Assembly (NCBI GenBank): GCA_025965895.1
Contig: JAOPWC010000011.1
Coordinates: 1 to 33,907 of the forward strand
DNA: 33,907 nt
Source of the DNA: Mycobacterium sp.
Lineage (GTDB): Bacteria > Actinomycetota > Actinomycetes > Mycobacteriales > Mycobacteriaceae
Reading direction: 5' to 3'
In this document: in pieces, positions 1 through 8,772 of the stretch
Position numbering within the stretch: the stretch's first letter is position 1
Layout of the letters: the number at the start of each line of letters is the position of its first letter
The notes under the pieces: model-generated
What the model was told of the DNA's origin: nothing
What the model saw: the letters and a program-made list of their open reading frames with translations, nothing else
Database searches by the model: none
Made by a program: the position numbers and the translations under genes

Positions 1-2
1 GT

Positions 3-116
3 GATTTGGAGGCTTACTCCGAGAGCCTGTCGGCCTACCTGCAGGGCAACAAGCAGACGCTTGCGGTTGTGATGAATTTCCAGAGTTACTTCAACCAGGG
101 CGCCGGCACCCGATGA
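3..116 (+). CDS. C-terminal end of an unknown protein (partial)
   Basis: An open frame runs in from the window edge and stops at TGA 114-116, giving 37 residues that begin DLEAYSESLSAYLQG and end FNQGAGTR. The piece looks like an amphipathic helix followed by a short polar tail. I do not recognise the family. It lies on the same strand and upstream of the small membrane protein at 299, separated by 182 bases, so it could be the previous member of the same gene group. The frame is the only long one here and the codon use is plausible, but a fragment this short cannot be assigned a function. Confidence 0.5.
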   Translation, partial: DLEAYSESLSAYLQGNKQTLAVVMNFQSYFNQGAGTR

Positions 117-298
117 TCGGACGCTGACTGTCACTCATTACGACCTGAAATCTTCGGGTTTGCTTATAGTCTCCGATAGCTATCCCCCAGCCTTTGGCTA
201 GCAAACCGTCGGCAGCTCGGCATATTGGCGTTAGACGTTATCCACATACGGGATAGTTCGCGATGACGGGCACAACCAAGACACCTTAAGCTGAGGCA

Positions 299-943
299 AT
301 GACCGTTCCGGGTGGGATGACGGGCCACACGCCGCCTGATGGCGGCTATGGACCGGCGCCGACAGGGCCCGGGTTTGCGCCCGGCGAGCCACCTCAGCCG
401 CCGTATGGTGGACCACGGGGGAAACGTCGCCGGGGAGTCTTTGTGACTGCCGGCCTTGCCCTCGCCGTGCTCTTGTCTGTTGCGGCGCTTGTACTAGCCA
501 TCATCGGTCTCGCTTGGAAGCCAGGGCCGTCGCCGTCTGCGGCACCCCCCGCAACCACCGTGGCGCCCGCGAGCACTGCCGAAACCGACCGCTTACTTTG
601 CCAAGCTATCGCGCCGCTGATAAAGGAAAGCACCGATAAGAAGAATGCTTTCGTAGCGCTGGGCCACACAGGAACACCGGAACGGGACGCGGGAATCCCG
701 ACATTTGTGAGCGCGACACAGGACTGGATAAAGCGGGTACAGCCGCTCCTCGATCAGCACGCAGACCCTCTGCGTTACCTGATCCGCACATTGCAACGCT
801 ACATCGATGACATGCACCTGTACGTTTCCAGCCTTCGTCCGGGACCAGGTACGCAGTATGACGAGGCGGCTTGGACCGACAGCATAGTTGCGCTCGGCGG
901 CCCGTTTGACGCGTGTTCCTCAGCTGGCGTCCAGTTGTGGTGA
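299..943 (+). CDS. Membrane-anchored protein of unknown function, Pro/Gly-rich N-terminus
   Basis: A 214-residue protein. Residues 1-40 are rich in Pro, Gly and Tyr, followed by a basic stretch (GKRRRG) and one strong hydrophobic segment at about residues 47-73 (VFVTAGLALAVLLSVAALVL). A Pro/Ala/Thr linker comes next, then a predicted extracytoplasmic helical domain with two Cys (CQAIAPL near residue 100 and DACSS near the C-terminus). This is a common mycobacterial architecture: cytoplasmic Pro-rich tail, one membrane helix, external domain. The start at ATG 299 has a GAGG stretch only 2 bases upstream; ATG 317 is an alternative start. The gene lies 61 bases before the EspK-like gene on the same strand, so a link with the secretion locus is possible, but I recognise no named family. 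Confidence 0.7.
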   Translation: MTVPGGMTGHTPPDGGYGPAPTGPGFAPGEPPQPPYGGPRGKRRRGVFVTAGLALAVLLSVAALVLAIIGLAWKPGPSPSAAPPATTVAPASTAETDRLLCQAIAPLIKESTDKKNAFVALGHTGTPERDAGIPTFVSATQDWIKRVQPLLDQHADPLRYLIRTLQRYIDDMHLYVSSLRPGPGTQYDEAAWTDSIVALGGPFDACSSAGVQLW

Positions 944-1004
944 ACCAAGGCGGCGGCCGACCCCGGCTGGACTGGTGCACTGCGGTGAAATTCGGGACGG
1001 CTAA

Positions 1005-3476
1005 GTGGTAGCGCTCAGTGTCGCGACGGCAATGCCCACGCGACCATACTCAGTTCCAATTATTGGGGACCTCTGGCCCAACACCTCTGCCGATCTGTGG
1101 TCAAACATCGCTGACCGGTTGCGACAGAAGGCGACCGAATTACATAACGAGGGAGATGCCATCCGGAGAGTGGCCGATCAGCTCCTAACGGAAAACTCGG
1201 GAGAGACGATCGACACGATGCACGTGATGTACGTGCACGACTGCATTGAAGTGCAGGACCACGGGGACCGCTACGCTTCGATGGCTCGCGCAGTAGACGA
1301 GTGCGCTCAACTGATCTATCACGCAAGACAGCAGCTGGACGAGATCGACCGTGCAGCCAACGAGGAGATAGAACAGCTCAAGGCAAAGGCAGCCGCCCTG
1401 GGCAATAAGATGAATCCGGCCACCCTGGTCGCACAGATCCAAATGATTATCGCCGGCGCACATACCCGCGGGGAGGTGCTCAGCGCCAATGTAGCCGCCG
1501 CGATCTCTGGGCAAGCCGCAATCCTCGGAGGGGCTCCCACCCTCTCGGGCCCTAGCCAAGCGGCCCTTAGTGGACCGGCGCCAGGAGAAGCGCAAGCGGG
1601 AGCGCAAGGAGGGTCAGGAGGGCTGCCGAATGCTAATCAAGTCCCGCACGGCGGCCGAGGCGCAGGTGGGTTTGGACTCGGCTTTGGAGGCGGAAGTACG
1701 CAGCCTCCGCTCGAACCCCCTAAACCGCTCCGGCCACCCCCTCCGGGAACAGTTCAATCGGACGCGGGACTCGGACCCCCCGCGGCGGCGACATCGGATA
1801 CAAAACCAGGGGAGAAACCGGCTTCTGGTCCAGGCACGCTACACCCAGGTGACGATCACACGACGCCAGCCGCATGGCAAAACGGGATGGAGCCCAGTTT
1901 CCCTGGCACCAGCCCCCTGCAGCAGCCAAATGCGTCGCCAACACCCCTTCCGATGACCGGTCCTAGCGCGCCTCCTGCTATGCCGATGGGGGGCGGCGCA
2001 TTGCGGATGCCACCAGCAACCGGAATGCCGAGCAGTTTTGGGGGAGTTCCGTCTCCGCCGGTGAGTCCGCCCAACTTGTCAACGCCGCCTGTCACACCAC
2101 CGGTGTCGCCCTCGGAGTTCACCCGCGGCTTCAACGCCGGCCTCGGGCCTGGCGGCGGCGCTCCCGCCTCGGCCGAGCCGCTGCTTCCGCCCCCTGCTCC
2201 GCCTCCACCGCCCGTAACTCCAGCCAGTGCAACGGATTTAGCTTCTGCTCCTGTGTGGGCCGCTCCGCCTCCTGCGAGCGCGCCAGCAGCGCCAGTGGCG
2301 GGCGGAGGCGGGGGAGGCGGCACGCCGTCGATTCCTCCGATGATGCCTGCCTCGGCGCCGGGTGCGCTGCCTCCGTTCAACTCCGATGTAGTGCCACGCC
2401 AGGCTGCGCCGGTGACCCCGGCGTCCGGGCCGCCGCTGCCGAGCGCCCCGCCCCCTGCGCCCCCGGCGGCTTTGCCGCCTCCGGTCGCGCCGCTGCCGCC
2501 GGGTGTGGTGGCCTCGGGTGTGGGCGCGACTGCAGCCGGCGCGGCCGCCGGGGTGAAGTCGTCCAGCACGGACCCGCTGCTCGAATCGGCGGTGCAGACG
2601 GTGTATCAGCTGCTGCACGCCTCCCGGATGTATGCCTGCATCGACTGGTGCGTCGGGGTGTTCAAGACTCCTGTCGGCGTCGACACCGTGATCGTCAGCA
2701 ACGAAGGAGCCGGGTACATCCCGGCCGGGGTGTTCGTTCCCCGAAATGCCCGCATGCTGTTTGCAGATCCGGGTCTAGCCAACGCTTTTCAGGCCCGCTG
2801 GTTCGGCTGGGTCAACCCGGCCGAGACGATGGTGGCCTATTCCTCGCTGCGCTGCGAGCTGGACCCCAACATCGAGCTGTACGCCCTAGCGGTCTCGAAC
2901 GATAACGGCGGTTCGGCGCTGCCGGCGCAGCGCGCCGCGGTGCCTCACTACGAGGACTGCTCGCTGATGACCTCGCCGATTCCCGACAACGCGCCGCCGC
3001 CGCCACTGGATGAGTCGCGCATGCACAGGCTGGAGACCGTCGACCGCTCCGACTACAACCGGCTGACGAACCCTAATACGCCGGTCGCGCAGCATCTCCC
3101 GTACGCCGGACAGGCGACCGACACTACGGTGCGGGCCGCACTGGCGCGGGCCTCGGGGCTGCTCGGGTTGTCGGTGCCGGCGGTTATCCGCCATGTGCTG
3201 TCGGCACTCACGGACGGCGAGGGGGTCACCGAGGAGCAGTGGACCGAGCTGGAGATGGTGAAGCTGACGCTGTGCTTGGACAGTGCGGCTCAGCGTCCCG
3301 GCCGGCTCGGCGACAGCGACGGCCCGTCGGACTACGCACGCGCCTATCACAACCTGGCGCGCGCAGCCGAGGCACTGTTGATGTGGCGCGGCGACGAGCC
3401 GGCGTGTGCCGAAATCGCGTACCTCGGATGGCATATCAAAAGGGAAGGCCTGCTGTGGTCGGTGGGGTCCGCGTGA
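1005..3476 (+). CDS. EspK-like ESX secretion-associated protein
   Basis: An 823-residue protein in three parts. Residues about 1-180 form a helical region (SADLWSNIADRLRQKATELH onward) like the long helical hairpin at the N-terminus of ESX substrates. Residues about 185-525 are a low-complexity Pro/Ala/Gly linker. Residues about 525-823 are a folded C-terminal domain; its segment TVIVSNEGAGYIPAGVFVPR resembles the matching part of ESX-1 EspK (VVANSYGLAYIPDGMELP as I recall it), a region I associate with the DUF5631/DUF5632 families. In ESX-1, EspK is thought to guide EspB to the secretion machine; that role is inferred here. The GTG start at 1005 has GGGACGG about 5 bases upstream; ATG 1032 is the alternative. 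The EspJ-like gene and eccC follow on the same strand, consistent with one operon. M. tuberculosis ESX-2 has no such gene. Confidence 0.75.
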   Translation: MVALSVATAMPTRPYSVPIIGDLWPNTSADLWSNIADRLRQKATELHNEGDAIRRVADQLLTENSGETIDTMHVMYVHDCIEVQDHGDRYASMARAVDECAQLIYHARQQLDEIDRAANEEIEQLKAKAAALGNKMNPATLVAQIQMIIAGAHTRGEVLSANVAAAISGQAAILGGAPTLSGPSQAALSGPAPGEAQAGAQGGSGGLPNANQVPHGGRGAGGFGLGFGGGSTQPPLEPPKPLRPPPPGTVQSDAGLGPPAAATSDTKPGEKPASGPGTLHPGDDHTTPAAWQNGMEPSFPGTSPLQQPNASPTPLPMTGPSAPPAMPMGGGALRMPPATGMPSSFGGVPSPPVSPPNLSTPPVTPPVSPSEFTRGFNAGLGPGGGAPASAEPLLPPPAPPPPPVTPASATDLASAPVWAAPPPASAPAAPVAGGGGGGGTPSIPPMMPASAPGALPPFNSDVVPRQAAPVTPASGPPLPSAPPPAPPAALPPPVAPLPPGVVASGVGATAAGAAAGVKSSSTDPLLESAVQTVYQLLHASRMYACIDWCVGVFKTPVGVDTVIVSNEGAGYIPAGVFVPRNARMLFADPGLANAFQARWFGWVNPAETMVAYSSLRCELDPNIELYALAVSNDNGGSALPAQRAAVPHYEDCSLMTSPIPDNAPPPPLDESRMHRLETVDRSDYNRLTNPNTPVAQHLPYAGQATDTTVRAALARASGLLGLSVPAVIRHVLSALTDGEGVTEEQWTELEMVKLTLCLDSAAQRPGRLGDSDGPSDYARAYHNLARAAEALLMWRGDEPACAEIAYLGWHIKREGLLWSVGSA

Positions 3477-3504
3477 GCGATGTGCAGAGGAGAGGAGCGG
3501 TCTG

Positions 3505-4233
3505 ATGGCGCCTAAGCTCATCAAGGTTGCGCCGGCGGACGTCCAGGACAAGGCGCAGACCGTCGCCGGGGCGCTACAACGCGCCGCACAGCCGGGCCCG
3601 GTTCCGGTCGCCGGTGCCGGATCCGCGATCGATACCGCCCTGGAGGCGGTGGTGACGGCGGTCGCCAATGCGGTTGCCGACTCGACGGCCACGCTGTTGC
3701 CACGGGCCACGATGGGGCTGGCGCAGTCCACCGAGGCGGTGCAGCAGTTGCAGGGCCAGGACGCCGACAACGCCCAGCAGGTTGCGCAGGTGCCCGGAGG
3801 GTTGGCGCAGCAGGCGCCGCTCTCCGCCGGGGCACCCGCGGCGGCACCGGCCGGCGCGGCCGATCCCTCCACCGGCATGCTGTCGTCAGTGCTCGGCGGG
3901 GTGATGCAGGCCGCCAGCACGCCGATGTCATCACTGCAGTCAGTCGGTGGCATGGTCTCCGGCGCCGGGCAGATCCCGGCACAGATGGGGCAGATGGCCA
4001 CAGGGGCCTTCGGCCAACTGCAGCACGGAACCCAAACCCAAGACCCGGCCGCCGCCGCACAGGTGCACCAGCACGGTCATCACCGCCCTTCCGACGACCC
4101 GTCGACGCTGCGTGCGCCCAGCGAACCGGCCGCGACCCCGGGCGGCCAGGACTTGCCGGGCCAGGTGAACGGCGACGGCCCGGACGGCGCGCCCGGGCCG
4201 GGAACCGGCGCGGGCACCTCAACGGCGCTCTGA
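3505..4233 (+). CDS. EspJ-like ESX substrate
   Basis: A 242-residue protein with no cysteine, no signal peptide and no membrane segment. The N-terminal 100 residues (MAPKLIKVAPADVQDKAQTV, then a run of Ala/Val-rich helices) resemble the EspC/EspJ family of short ESX substrates. The rest is Gln/Ala/Pro/Gly-rich and ends GAGTSTAL, close in style to the Thr-rich tail of M. tuberculosis EspJ (Rv3878, TTTTL). The start is ATG 3505, which has AGGAGAGGAG upstream; an earlier in-frame ATG at 3406 lies inside the espK-like gene and is unlikely. The gene starts 28 bases after the EspK-like stop and ends 55 bases before eccC. The espK/espJ pairing copies ESX-1, where those genes are also adjacent, though divergent. 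The exact role of EspJ is not established, so none is claimed. Confidence 0.65.
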   Translation: MAPKLIKVAPADVQDKAQTVAGALQRAAQPGPVPVAGAGSAIDTALEAVVTAVANAVADSTATLLPRATMGLAQSTEAVQQLQGQDADNAQQVAQVPGGLAQQAPLSAGAPAAAPAGAADPSTGMLSSVLGGVMQAASTPMSSLQSVGGMVSGAGQIPAQMGQMATGAFGQLQHGTQTQDPAAAAQVHQHGHHRPSDDPSTLRAPSEPAATPGGQDLPGQVNGDGPDGAPGPGTGAGTSTAL

Positions 4234-4288
4234 GGGTCGCCGCTTTATCGTGTCGAGTCCTGATATCCGTCGACGTTAGGGTGAGCGC

Positions 4289-7200
4289 GTGAGCACGCAA
4301 CCGTTTGTGCGCCCCGCTGAGCCCGTCCCGGCGCCGCAGACAGGGGGCGGCAAGATCGCGGTGGACCCGCCCATTGCGGCGCCCATTCCGCCGCAGCGGC
4401 ACTGGGCGGGCATCGTTTTTCCCATCGCGTTGGTCGTCGGGGTCGTCGGTTTCATCGTCGCCATGTACGTGAGCGGAATGCGCTCGTTCGCCAATGGGTT
4501 CGCGATCTTCCCGGTGATGATGCTGATGGGCATGGGCGGCATGCTGTTCCGCGGCCGTGGCGCGGCGCAGAAGATGAGCTGGAGCCAGCTCGAGCAATAT
4601 CGCCGCGAGTACTTCGCCCGCCTCGATGAGGTCCGCGACGAGGTGGAGGTGTCACGCCGCGCTCAGTGGGAGCACCGCGCGCATTTCCATTGGGAGCCTG
4701 ACCAATTGGTGGGCGTTCCCGGCACACCGCGGATGTGGGAGCGTCGCGCAGGGCACAACGAGTTCGCCGTGGTGCGCGTCGGGGTCGGCAAGGTCGAGCT
4801 GGCGATGACGATCGAGAAGCCCAAGATCCCCGACGCCTCCCGCATCGAACCGGCCACAGGGCATGCGCTGCGCAAGTTCCTGCTGGAACAGCAGCATGTG
4901 CGCGACATCGCCAAGGTGATCTGGCTGCAGCGTTACGCCGGGATGGCGATGGTGGGGGAGATGGACTCCACCCGCGCGGTGGCGCGGGCGATGATCTGCC
5001 AGCTGGCCGCCTTCCACAGCCCGGCCGATGTGCAGGTCATCGTGGTGACCTCCGCGCCGACGCAATGGGATTGGGCCAAGTGGCTGCCGCACCTGCAGCA
5101 CCGCTCCGAGCGCGACGGCTGCGGCGAACGCCGGCTCCTGTTCTCCTCGCCCGCTGAACTGGAGGTTTTTCTCGACGAGGTGGAGAGCGGCCGCGCCGAG
5201 TGGTCCCCGCCCGCCAGCGGGCTGCAGGGCGACAGCGGCGGGTCGGTCACCCCGTTTCGGGTGATCATCGACGACAACTGCGGCACCCCCGAAGACTGGG
5301 CGGGTCTGACCGGTCAGCGCGGCTACGCCGGCACCTGCTTTGTGCGCCTGGCCCCCACCATTCCCGCGCCGCCGGCGGCCGCCGGTCTGAGCTTCGGCCC
5401 CAAGACTTGGGTCGGCTTCGAGCCGGCCACCACCTACCGGCTCGTGGACAGGGCCCTGCGCAAGCGCATGCCGATCAACCACGCCGCCGTGTTCGGGCCG
5501 GCGCGGTCCTCCGACGAGATCGAGGACGAGTTCTACGCCGACGCCGATCTGATGAGCCTGGCTTCCGCGGAGCGGTTCGCACGGGCGATCACCCGCTACC
5601 GCGCCGCCGACTCGCGGACGATGGCCGCCACCGACGAGTCGACCGCGCGTTCCGTGCTCGACGTGCTGGGAATCCGCGACCCGCGCCACCTCGACGTGGA
5701 CCGGTTGTGGTCCGCGCGGCGCACCCAGGGCCGCGACTGGATGCGCTTCCCGATCGGTGCGGACCCTTCCGGGCAGCTCGTTGAGCTCGACCTCAAAGAG
5801 GGCTCGCAGGGCGGCATGAACATGCACTCGATCCTGATCGGCACCACGGGCGCCGGTAAGTCCGAGGCGATCATCACCGAGGTCACTTCGCTGGCGCTGA
5901 CCCACTCCCCGGAGGTGGTCAACGTGGTGTTCGCCGATTTCAAGTTGGAGTCGGCGGCCGGGGTGCTCAAACGCTTCCCGCACGTGGTGGCCAGCGTGAG
6001 CAATCTACGCACTGACCAGCACCTGGTTGGTCGCATGTACGAGGCGCTCGATGGCGAGATCGACCGCCGCGGCGAGCTGTGCGCGGCAAACCAATGCGTC
6101 GACCTCAACGTCTACAACGAGAAACGCCTGTCGGATCCGTCGTTGCCGCCGGTGCCGGCGCTGTTCGTGATCTGCGACGAGTACCAGGAGATGCTGAGCC
6201 ACCCGACCTGGGGGCCCAAGTACAAGGAGCTGTTCTGGCGCATCGTGCGACTGGGCCGCGCCTACCACATCTTTTTGCAGCTGGTGGGCCAGACGGTGGA
6301 CCTGCAGAAGCTTCGTGACGTGCGCAAGCTGCTCGGCTTCACGATCGCGATGCGCACCGGTCGCGAAGAGGATTCGCGCGACGCGATCGACTCCGCGATC
6401 GCCGCCCACGTGCCCGAGAAGGGCGCCGAGGGCACGGCGTTTCTGCGGGTGGCGCAGCTGGCGCCCCGCGAGTTCCGCACCTTCTACTCATCGGCGGGCT
6501 TCGTCCCGCCCAGCGAGGACGGGCAGGTGGTGATGACGCGGGCCGGTACCTGGTTCACGCCGCGCCCGTTCACCGCCACGGAGGCGACCGACCCCGACGG
6601 CTTGTTGGCCTCCCCGCACCTTCCCGAGGTGACCCCGGCGGCGCAGCAGCCGGCGCTGGTGCTGGCCCGCGGACAGCGGCCGTCCAAGGTGGTGGACAAG
6701 GTGATCGAGTCGTTGCAGGCCGCTGGCGTTGGGCCGCCGCGACAGCTGTGGCTGCCCCCGCTGGATCAGGCGCCCGCCGCCGACGACCTGGTCGGCCAGC
6801 TGCGCGGCAAGCCCTGGGACGTCGAGTACGGCGACAATCCAGGGCTCGTGTTCCCGATCGGCATCGAGGACCGGCCCCGCGAGCACCGCCAGGATGTGCA
6901 CTGCCTGGACCTGTTGTCGGCCAACGCGCTGGTGGTGGGGGCCCCGCAGCGGGGCGCGACGACCGCGATGCTGACGATGATGACGACCGCGGCGTTGATG
7001 TACCGCCCGGAGCGGGTGCAGTTCTACTGCATCGCGGCAAGCGGCGCGCATCTGGCCGCGCTGGCCGAGCTGCCCCATGTCGCCGGGGTCGCGGCGGCGG
7101 TGGACCGTGAGGGCGTCAACCGGGTGATCGCGTCGGTGCAGGCAATCGTCGCCGAGCGCGAGACCGTGTTCGCCCGCAACCGGCTGGACATGGACACCGT

Positions 7201-8422
7201 GCGGAGAGCCAAGTTCGGTCCCAACCCGGTCGACTTGGGAGTGCCCGGTGGGGATGTGGTACTGATCATTGACGGCTGGGCCAATTTCGCCACCGAGTTC
7301 CCCAACCAGGTCGACACCGTTATCGGGCTGATGCGCGCGCGCAATTACGGTGTCCGGTTGGTGATCACGCACACCAGCTACCTGATGGGCCTCAAGCAGG
7401 CCATCAAGCCGGAGGCCAAGGCGCGTCTGGAGCTGGGGTTGACCGATCCGAAGGAATCGGAGATGAGCCGCGCCGCCGCCCAGGAGGTGCCCGACGTGGC
7501 CGGGCGCGGCGTCAACCGCGAGGGCCATCACCTGCTGGTGGGGCTGCCGGTGCTGGCCAATCAGCCCGGCGGGCGCGTCGATGTGCGTGACGTCCCGGCG
7601 GTGGTGGCCGCGGTGGCCGGTGTGCAGAAGGCCGCCACGGTGGCGCGGCTGCCTGAGGCGGTGCCGATCGTCGAGGTGCACCGGCTGTGCGACGCGGCGC
7701 GGCCCCGCCAGCTTGTGCCTTTCGGACTGTCGGAGGCCACGCTGGGCCCGGCCTACATCGACTTCGCCGATCACCCGCACGTGGTGGCGGTCGGCAACCC
7801 CGGCTCGGGGCGCACCAACTTTCTGCGGGTGATATGCCGGGCCATCATGGCCACCCACAGCCCCGCTGACGCGCAGCTTCTGGTGTTCGATCCGCGTCGC
7901 ACCCTGCTCGGGGTCGTTGATGACGAGCATCTGCACACGTACGCCTACACCACCACGGCGATCCGCGAAGCGATCAAGGGGCTCTGTCAGGAGCTCAACG
8001 CTCGGCAACCACCGCCGGGCACCAGTCAGCAGGAGATGCTGAGTCGCCAGTTCTGGTCCGGCCCAAGGCTTTTCGTCATCGCCGACGACGCGGCGTCGTG
8101 GACGACAATGGACAATCCGTTCATCGAGCTGGCCAACCATGTCGAGGGCGCGCGCGAGACCGGCCTGCACATCATCGCCACGGCCGGGGTGGCGAACTGG
8201 AACTTCGTCGCCGTGGGGGCGTCGATGTTGGGCCGGGTGCGTACCTCGCTGGCGCCGATCCTGGTCCTCGACGGGCGCCGCGACGCCGGGAAGATCGCGG
8301 GCGACGTGTTTGCGGAGCCGCAGCGGCCGGGCAAGGCGATTTATTTCACCCGCGCGGACACTTCGGGAGCGCTGATCGGATGGTCGGAGCCGCCCGGGGC
8401 GGGCGTTGGGCCGGCGGGCTGA
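4289..8422 (+). CDS. eccC2: EccC, fused triple-ATPase motor of the ESX secretion system (EccC2-like)
   Basis: A 1377-residue FtsK/SpoIIIE-type ATPase that powers and selects substrates for type VII secretion. Two membrane helices lie at about residues 40-85 (IVFPIALVVGVVGFIVAMYV and a second Met-rich one). ATPase 1 has an intact P-loop GTTGAGKS (518-525) and Walker B LFVICDE (D630/E631). ATPase 2 has GAPQRGAT (884-891), with the lysine replaced by Ala, and Walker B VVLIIDG. ATPase 3 has GNPGSGRT (1169-1176), with Arg for Lys, and Walker B LFVIADD. The single-chain form matches EccC2 (1396 residues in M. tuberculosis) and not the split EccCa/EccCb of ESX-1. The start is GTG 4289, preceded by TTAGGGTGAG. 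In ESX-2 eccB precedes eccC; here the EspK/EspJ-like pair does. Confidence 0.93.
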   Translation: MSTQPFVRPAEPVPAPQTGGGKIAVDPPIAAPIPPQRHWAGIVFPIALVVGVVGFIVAMYVSGMRSFANGFAIFPVMMLMGMGGMLFRGRGAAQKMSWSQLEQYRREYFARLDEVRDEVEVSRRAQWEHRAHFHWEPDQLVGVPGTPRMWERRAGHNEFAVVRVGVGKVELAMTIEKPKIPDASRIEPATGHALRKFLLEQQHVRDIAKVIWLQRYAGMAMVGEMDSTRAVARAMICQLAAFHSPADVQVIVVTSAPTQWDWAKWLPHLQHRSERDGCGERRLLFSSPAELEVFLDEVESGRAEWSPPASGLQGDSGGSVTPFRVIIDDNCGTPEDWAGLTGQRGYAGTCFVRLAPTIPAPPAAAGLSFGPKTWVGFEPATTYRLVDRALRKRMPINHAAVFGPARSSDEIEDEFYADADLMSLASAERFARAITRYRAADSRTMAATDESTARSVLDVLGIRDPRHLDVDRLWSARRTQGRDWMRFPIGADPSGQLVELDLKEGSQGGMNMHSILIGTTGAGKSEAIITEVTSLALTHSPEVVNVVFADFKLESAAGVLKRFPHVVASVSNLRTDQHLVGRMYEALDGEIDRRGELCAANQCVDLNVYNEKRLSDPSLPPVPALFVICDEYQEMLSHPTWGPKYKELFWRIVRLGRAYHIFLQLVGQTVDLQKLRDVRKLLGFTIAMRTGREEDSRDAIDSAIAAHVPEKGAEGTAFLRVAQLAPREFRTFYSSAGFVPPSEDGQVVMTRAGTWFTPRPFTATEATDPDGLLASPHLPEVTPAAQQPALVLARGQRPSKVVDKVIESLQAAGVGPPRQLWLPPLDQAPAADDLVGQLRGKPWDVEYGDNPGLVFPIGIEDRPREHRQDVHCLDLLSANALVVGAPQRGATTAMLTMMTTAALMYRPERVQFYCIAASGAHLAALAELPHVAGVAAAVDREGVNRVIASVQAIVAERETVFARNRLDMDTVRRAKFGPNPVDLGVPGGDVVLIIDGWANFATEFPNQVDTVIGLMRARNYGVRLVITHTSYLMGLKQAIKPEAKARLELGLTDPKESEMSRAAAQEVPDVAGRGVNREGHHLLVGLPVLANQPGGRVDVRDVPAVVAAVAGVQKAATVARLPEAVPIVEVHRLCDAARPRQLVPFGLSEATLGPAYIDFADHPHVVAVGNPGSGRTNFLRVICRAIMATHSPADAQLLVFDPRRTLLGVVDDEHLHTYAYTTTAIREAIKGLCQELNARQPPPGTSQQEMLSRQFWSGPRLFVIADDAASWTTMDNPFIELANHVEGARETGLHIIATAGVANWNFVAVGASMLGRVRTSLAPILVLDGRRDAGKIAGDVFAEPQRPGKAIYFTRADTSGALIGWSEPPGAGVGPAG

Positions 8423-8772
8423 CCCGGGCGGGACTCCTGGGTCACCGTCCTCGTCGAGTGCGCCGGGCAACATTCGATCGCCGGCATCACGTCCCGCGTG
8501 CTTCGGCGGTGCCGGGGTCACGGCGCGTCGGTGTTCGGCCTCCCGGGTGAGGCAACCAGGCAATACGGGCGCGAAGTATCGCACTTGAGCGACATGGCGG
8601 TCCTGCTGAACGGCGAGCTACTGTGGCGTGTTCCAGGATCGCCCCACCATCACGTCCACGGTTCGCTGCATCATTGACGGTGCAAGGGATCTGGCGGGAT
8701 CGCTACACCCGATGCTTGGACTATGGAATTATGTGCAGTTGGCCTCCCTGTCCCTTGGCCCCGGGGGAAATC
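8423..8772. other. Intergenic stretch between eccC and the heptad-repeat gene
   Basis: About 350 bases with no supported gene. Open frames run through it in several phases but none has a ribosome binding site or a recognisable protein; the frame extending upstream from 8773 to 8623 translates into Cys/Trp/Arg-rich sequence unlike a real N-terminus. A TTGACG hexamer lies at 8674-8679 but I find no matching -10 box at the right distance. Probably the leader and promoter region of the gene at 8773. Confidence 0.5.

Noticed and set aside
1570..1956. 128-codon plus-strand frame inside the EspK-like gene
   Set aside because: It lies wholly inside the espK-like coding region in another phase and translates to Arg-rich sequence with no family.
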